Shown here: one piece after another, positions 61,480-64,000 of the stretch
Position numbering within the stretch: position 1 is the first letter of the stretch
Layout: every line of letters begins with the position of its first letter
Source: Sphagnum compactum
Taxonomy: Eukaryota > Bryophyta > Sphagnopsida > Sphagnales
Direction of reading: 5' to 3'
DNA length: 64,000 nucleotides
Assembly: GCA_965153455.1 (NCBI GenBank)
Contig: OZ234495.1
Location: forward strand, 13,760,875-13,824,874
Program-made: the position numbers and the translations under genes
The notes under the pieces: model-generated
Database searches by the model: none
Seen by the model: only the letters and a program-made list of their open reading frames with translations
Told to the model about the DNA's origin: nothing

Positions 61480-61845
61480 CTACGCACCCCCTCCCCCCCG
61501 GGGGGGGGGAGAGAACAAAAGATGAGCTTTGTCGCACACGTATTTTTGTTTTTCTCTTGTTCCCATTGCGTTCCCATCAGGTTCTCATATGGTTCCTCAA
61601 GTTCCCAAGTTGTTCCCTCAAGAAGTTCTCAATAGCACCTCAGATTTTTCTCATATGGATTGCCCAAAGTTCAACTCTCATGTAAATAAACTGAAAAGGT
61701 GGGGGCCATAGGGGTGCATGGTTATTTCTATTTTGCCACTGGGGTCCAAAGAGGTGCTTCTATTGGGGAGTGCCCCATATTCCAAGAAGAACAATTGATG
61801 ATAGGCCAATCAATATGGCTCCTTCCAAAAAAACAAAAAAACAAA
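61480..61845. repeat. Copy of the dispersed repeat also present at 38880-39670
   Basis: Shared words in the same order: 'gttcccattg', 'gttcccaa', 'caatagcacct', 'ctcatatg', 'ttgcccaaagtt', 'ataaactgaaaagt', 'agaggtg' and 'ttccaa'. The left side is GC-rich with C/G runs, as on the left of the 38818 element. Termini are not resolved. Confidence 0.5.
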
Positions 61846-62740
61846 GTAAATAAATTTAAAACCCAGACATGAACTAATTCATATGAACCACACTCCACCA
61901 CAGATCATGTCTACTAAGGTAGCAGGCTTTTCTTCAGTGCCCATCCTTGAATAAGTGGCCCACAGTTCTCCACCTTGTTTCTGTAAAATGTGGGCCTGCC
62001 ACTAGCTCGTCAATCAGTCAGCTCAAAAAACAATCAATGGATGGGGCCATTTTTGTGGTTAATTTCCTTGATCGAGCTTGGTAAAAATTGCCTTCATAGC
62101 CTTGATCCAGTGGTTGGATAATAAAAACAACCAATATTTTTCACTTTGAAGCCTTTATATTCCACATGAATCTAGAGCAACCGTCCAATCTGAAATTGGG
62201 TATAGTTGGTTTTGTGAGTTAGAATATTTGGTGGGTCCACAAGAGTGAGTGATGGCCCAACAACCAATTCATCAATCAGTTTCAGATCTCGTTGATAACA
62301 TTGTTCCCCTACCTCACCAAAATATGTTGTTCTTTTGTGTAGGTGAACTTATTCATAGTTAGAACTGAGGGGAACTTTCCCTCTGTGTGTGTGTGTGTGA
62401 GGGCACCTTATATCTACCAATATCCTTCCTACAAAAGATCTTACATATACTCCTTAAGAGTGAGAGGGATCATTTTGTTACATCTACATGTAGGGGTAAG
62501 ATCCATGCTACTCTTTAAGAAGTAGGGGTAAGAACCATCCGACAAGCACACTTTTGTGTTTAGAACCATGATAATGTTTGCGACTCCTGTTTTATGATGG
62601 GTAAAGGCCCAATGTGGGGAACATTCTCAAAATGCAGGACCTAGGACTCGATAACCGACGGGCTTAGGATGAGGCAGCCATCCTAGGCCTTACATTTCGG
62701 AATCCCCTGCCCAACACAACACCATTATTGATAATTGTGG

Positions 62741-62782
62741 TCTTTGCTCAGACCCCGAAGACAATTGGGGTCTGAGCAAAGA
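62741..62782. repeat. Perfect 16-bp inverted repeat
   Basis: TCTTTGCTCAGACCCC (62741-62756) and its exact reverse complement (62767-62782) are separated by 10 bases. Confidence 0.85.
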
Positions 62783-63636
62783 GGACACTTGTGGAAATGT
62801 GTACGCCACCCCCCTATAATGAGAGCTTTTGCTTGTTGGTGAGAATGCTCTACTTACCCAAATCCCCTCACTTTTTCCAAGTCCATTTTATGGGTTGCAA
62901 GCAATTTTCTTTTCCACCTTGAAGAACAAAACGAGGAAAAGCAAAACTATTGTCAAGCTTTTGGGCGATAATAAGCTATGACACAACGTTGAAATAAAAG
63001 CATGTCGCCGCAATTCGTGAACTGCCAAGATGACACATGTGATACGGAAGCGTAGAATCACAAGTTCATGCACCTTATATCCCACCCAGTCATGTCGTGG
63101 CAAGTGTTGAAATGAAAACAAAAAAAAAATGGTCAGTGAGTACAGTAAAGTTTAAGGTACCGTGAAGTCTACACTGACTGAATCGAATATACAACTTGCT
63201 GAGAGATCTGTTGCATCTTGGGTTCAAAATTTGTGCATGTGGGTGGGCCGGGGCTCAAACAGAAATGTTTTGTCTTCTTGTTAGCTCTGTCTTTCTCAGG
63301 TTGGCTAGCGCAACTTTTCACTCTTTTAGCTTATCTTTTTGAAGATCTTTTAATGATTTTTTTATTGACTTACAACATGCTTAGGGTTTAGGGAGACCAA
63401 ACATTGTCTCTCTCCATTACTTTATTGCAAGCAAGGGAGAGAGACATTGCAGCTGATGTTAGTTTAGCTTTCATTTGATACAACATTTTGAGGAATGTTT
63501 CACAAGGATTAGTGTTAATAATAAACACTAGGATTGAATTTTGGGAACTTCATCAGAATTTCATGTAACATCAAAACTTTGGAGATTTTTCTTAGTGTAT
63601 TGGAGGTATGCTTACAGAGCATAATATCATGTGGGT

Positions 63637-63690
63637 GCATTTCAAAAAATGGAATGCCCACATCCATGGGCATTCCATGTTTTGAAATGC
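63637..63690. repeat. 24-bp near-perfect fold-back, 6-base loop
   Basis: The left arm 63637-63660 begins GCATTTCAAAAAATGGAATG. The right arm 63667-63690 is its reverse complement with one mismatch. The loop is CATCCA. Weaker pairing continues outside both arms (catg...catg). Confidence 0.85.
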
Positions 63691-64000
63691 CTCATGTCGT
63701 TTTTAATTTATTTCCTGGGTACTACAGAAATTTTATTCTTTTTAAATCATGTCAAATTGTATGCTTGGTAATGCTCTTAGAGTGAGGGAGTTCCAGAAGT
63801 TAACATCCTTGGCTCCACTTCCTGTTGGGCGGTTACTTCCAAAACCCTCCACTCCTTGAGCATCACCTTACAACTTTTAAAAAGATTTACCTGTTGCTGA
63901 TTTGAACTTGCCATAAGTGGCTGAGTCATTACACAATCACTACCCAGTTGTTTCCATTGCTGGTTTGAACTTTGCATAAGTAGCGGAGCCATTAAGAAAT

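Larger units (their letters stand above)
61846..64000. other. Gene-free spacer with two hairpins
   Basis: No exon is recognised. A GT microsatellite lies at about 62384-62398. Perfect or near-perfect hairpins lie at 62741-62782 and 63637-63690. The last 120 bases contain two related copies of a unit around 'gatttgaacttgccataagt' and 'ggtttgaactttgcataagt' (about 63899 and 63962). Confidence 0.5.

Overview
The window looks like nuclear DNA of a land plant. Five protein genes can be recognised, all of plant type. Four have GT-AG introns and one is intronless. They are islands in AT-rich DNA full of tandem repeats and small non-autonomous transposons. The long gene-poor spacers suggest a large genome, possibly of a seed-free plant such as a fern, but I cannot name the lineage from sequence alone.

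Layout. 1-2265 (minus): 5' part of a serine carboxypeptidase-like gene running off the left edge, with a 49-bp minisatellite in an intron. 3190-8340: a diverged ~135-145 bp tandem repeat, then several small DNA transposons, one nested in another. 8463-19400: AT-rich, gene-free except for a decayed Copia gag. 20038-21644 (plus): a VAMP7-type R-SNARE in four exons. 23036-24928 (plus): an intronless 630-residue helical-repeat protein. 26344-27176: possible solo LTR. 29276-30266: two Helitron-like elements joined head to tail. 31818-34525 (minus): a six-exon solanesyl-type (long-chain) prenyl diphosphate synthase. 37960-41290: a 25-bp minisatellite split by a nest of Helitron-like elements. 41848-46001: SINE-like sequence, a 61-bp tandem array and a degenerate plastid-type tRNA-Leu. 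48952-54565 (plus): an eleven-exon gene resembling the plant TAF1C-like (Pol I factor) family. 58141-60332 (minus): an RD21-type papain-family protease with a granulin domain. 60333-64000: no gene seen; two strong hairpins.

The five genes do not form a pathway; they are independent housekeeping-type genes (endomembrane fusion, plastid or mitochondrial isoprenoid quinone synthesis, rRNA transcription, two secreted or vacuolar hydrolases). The most interesting content is the mobile-element archaeology. At 38638-40784 three Helitron-like elements are nested so cleanly that removing them restores both a minisatellite register and an interrupted element terminus. At 29276-30266 two related elements are fused at a CTAG|TC junction between an A and a T, as expected for rolling-circle transposition. 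No helicase or transposase gene is present, so all the mobile elements here look non-autonomous.
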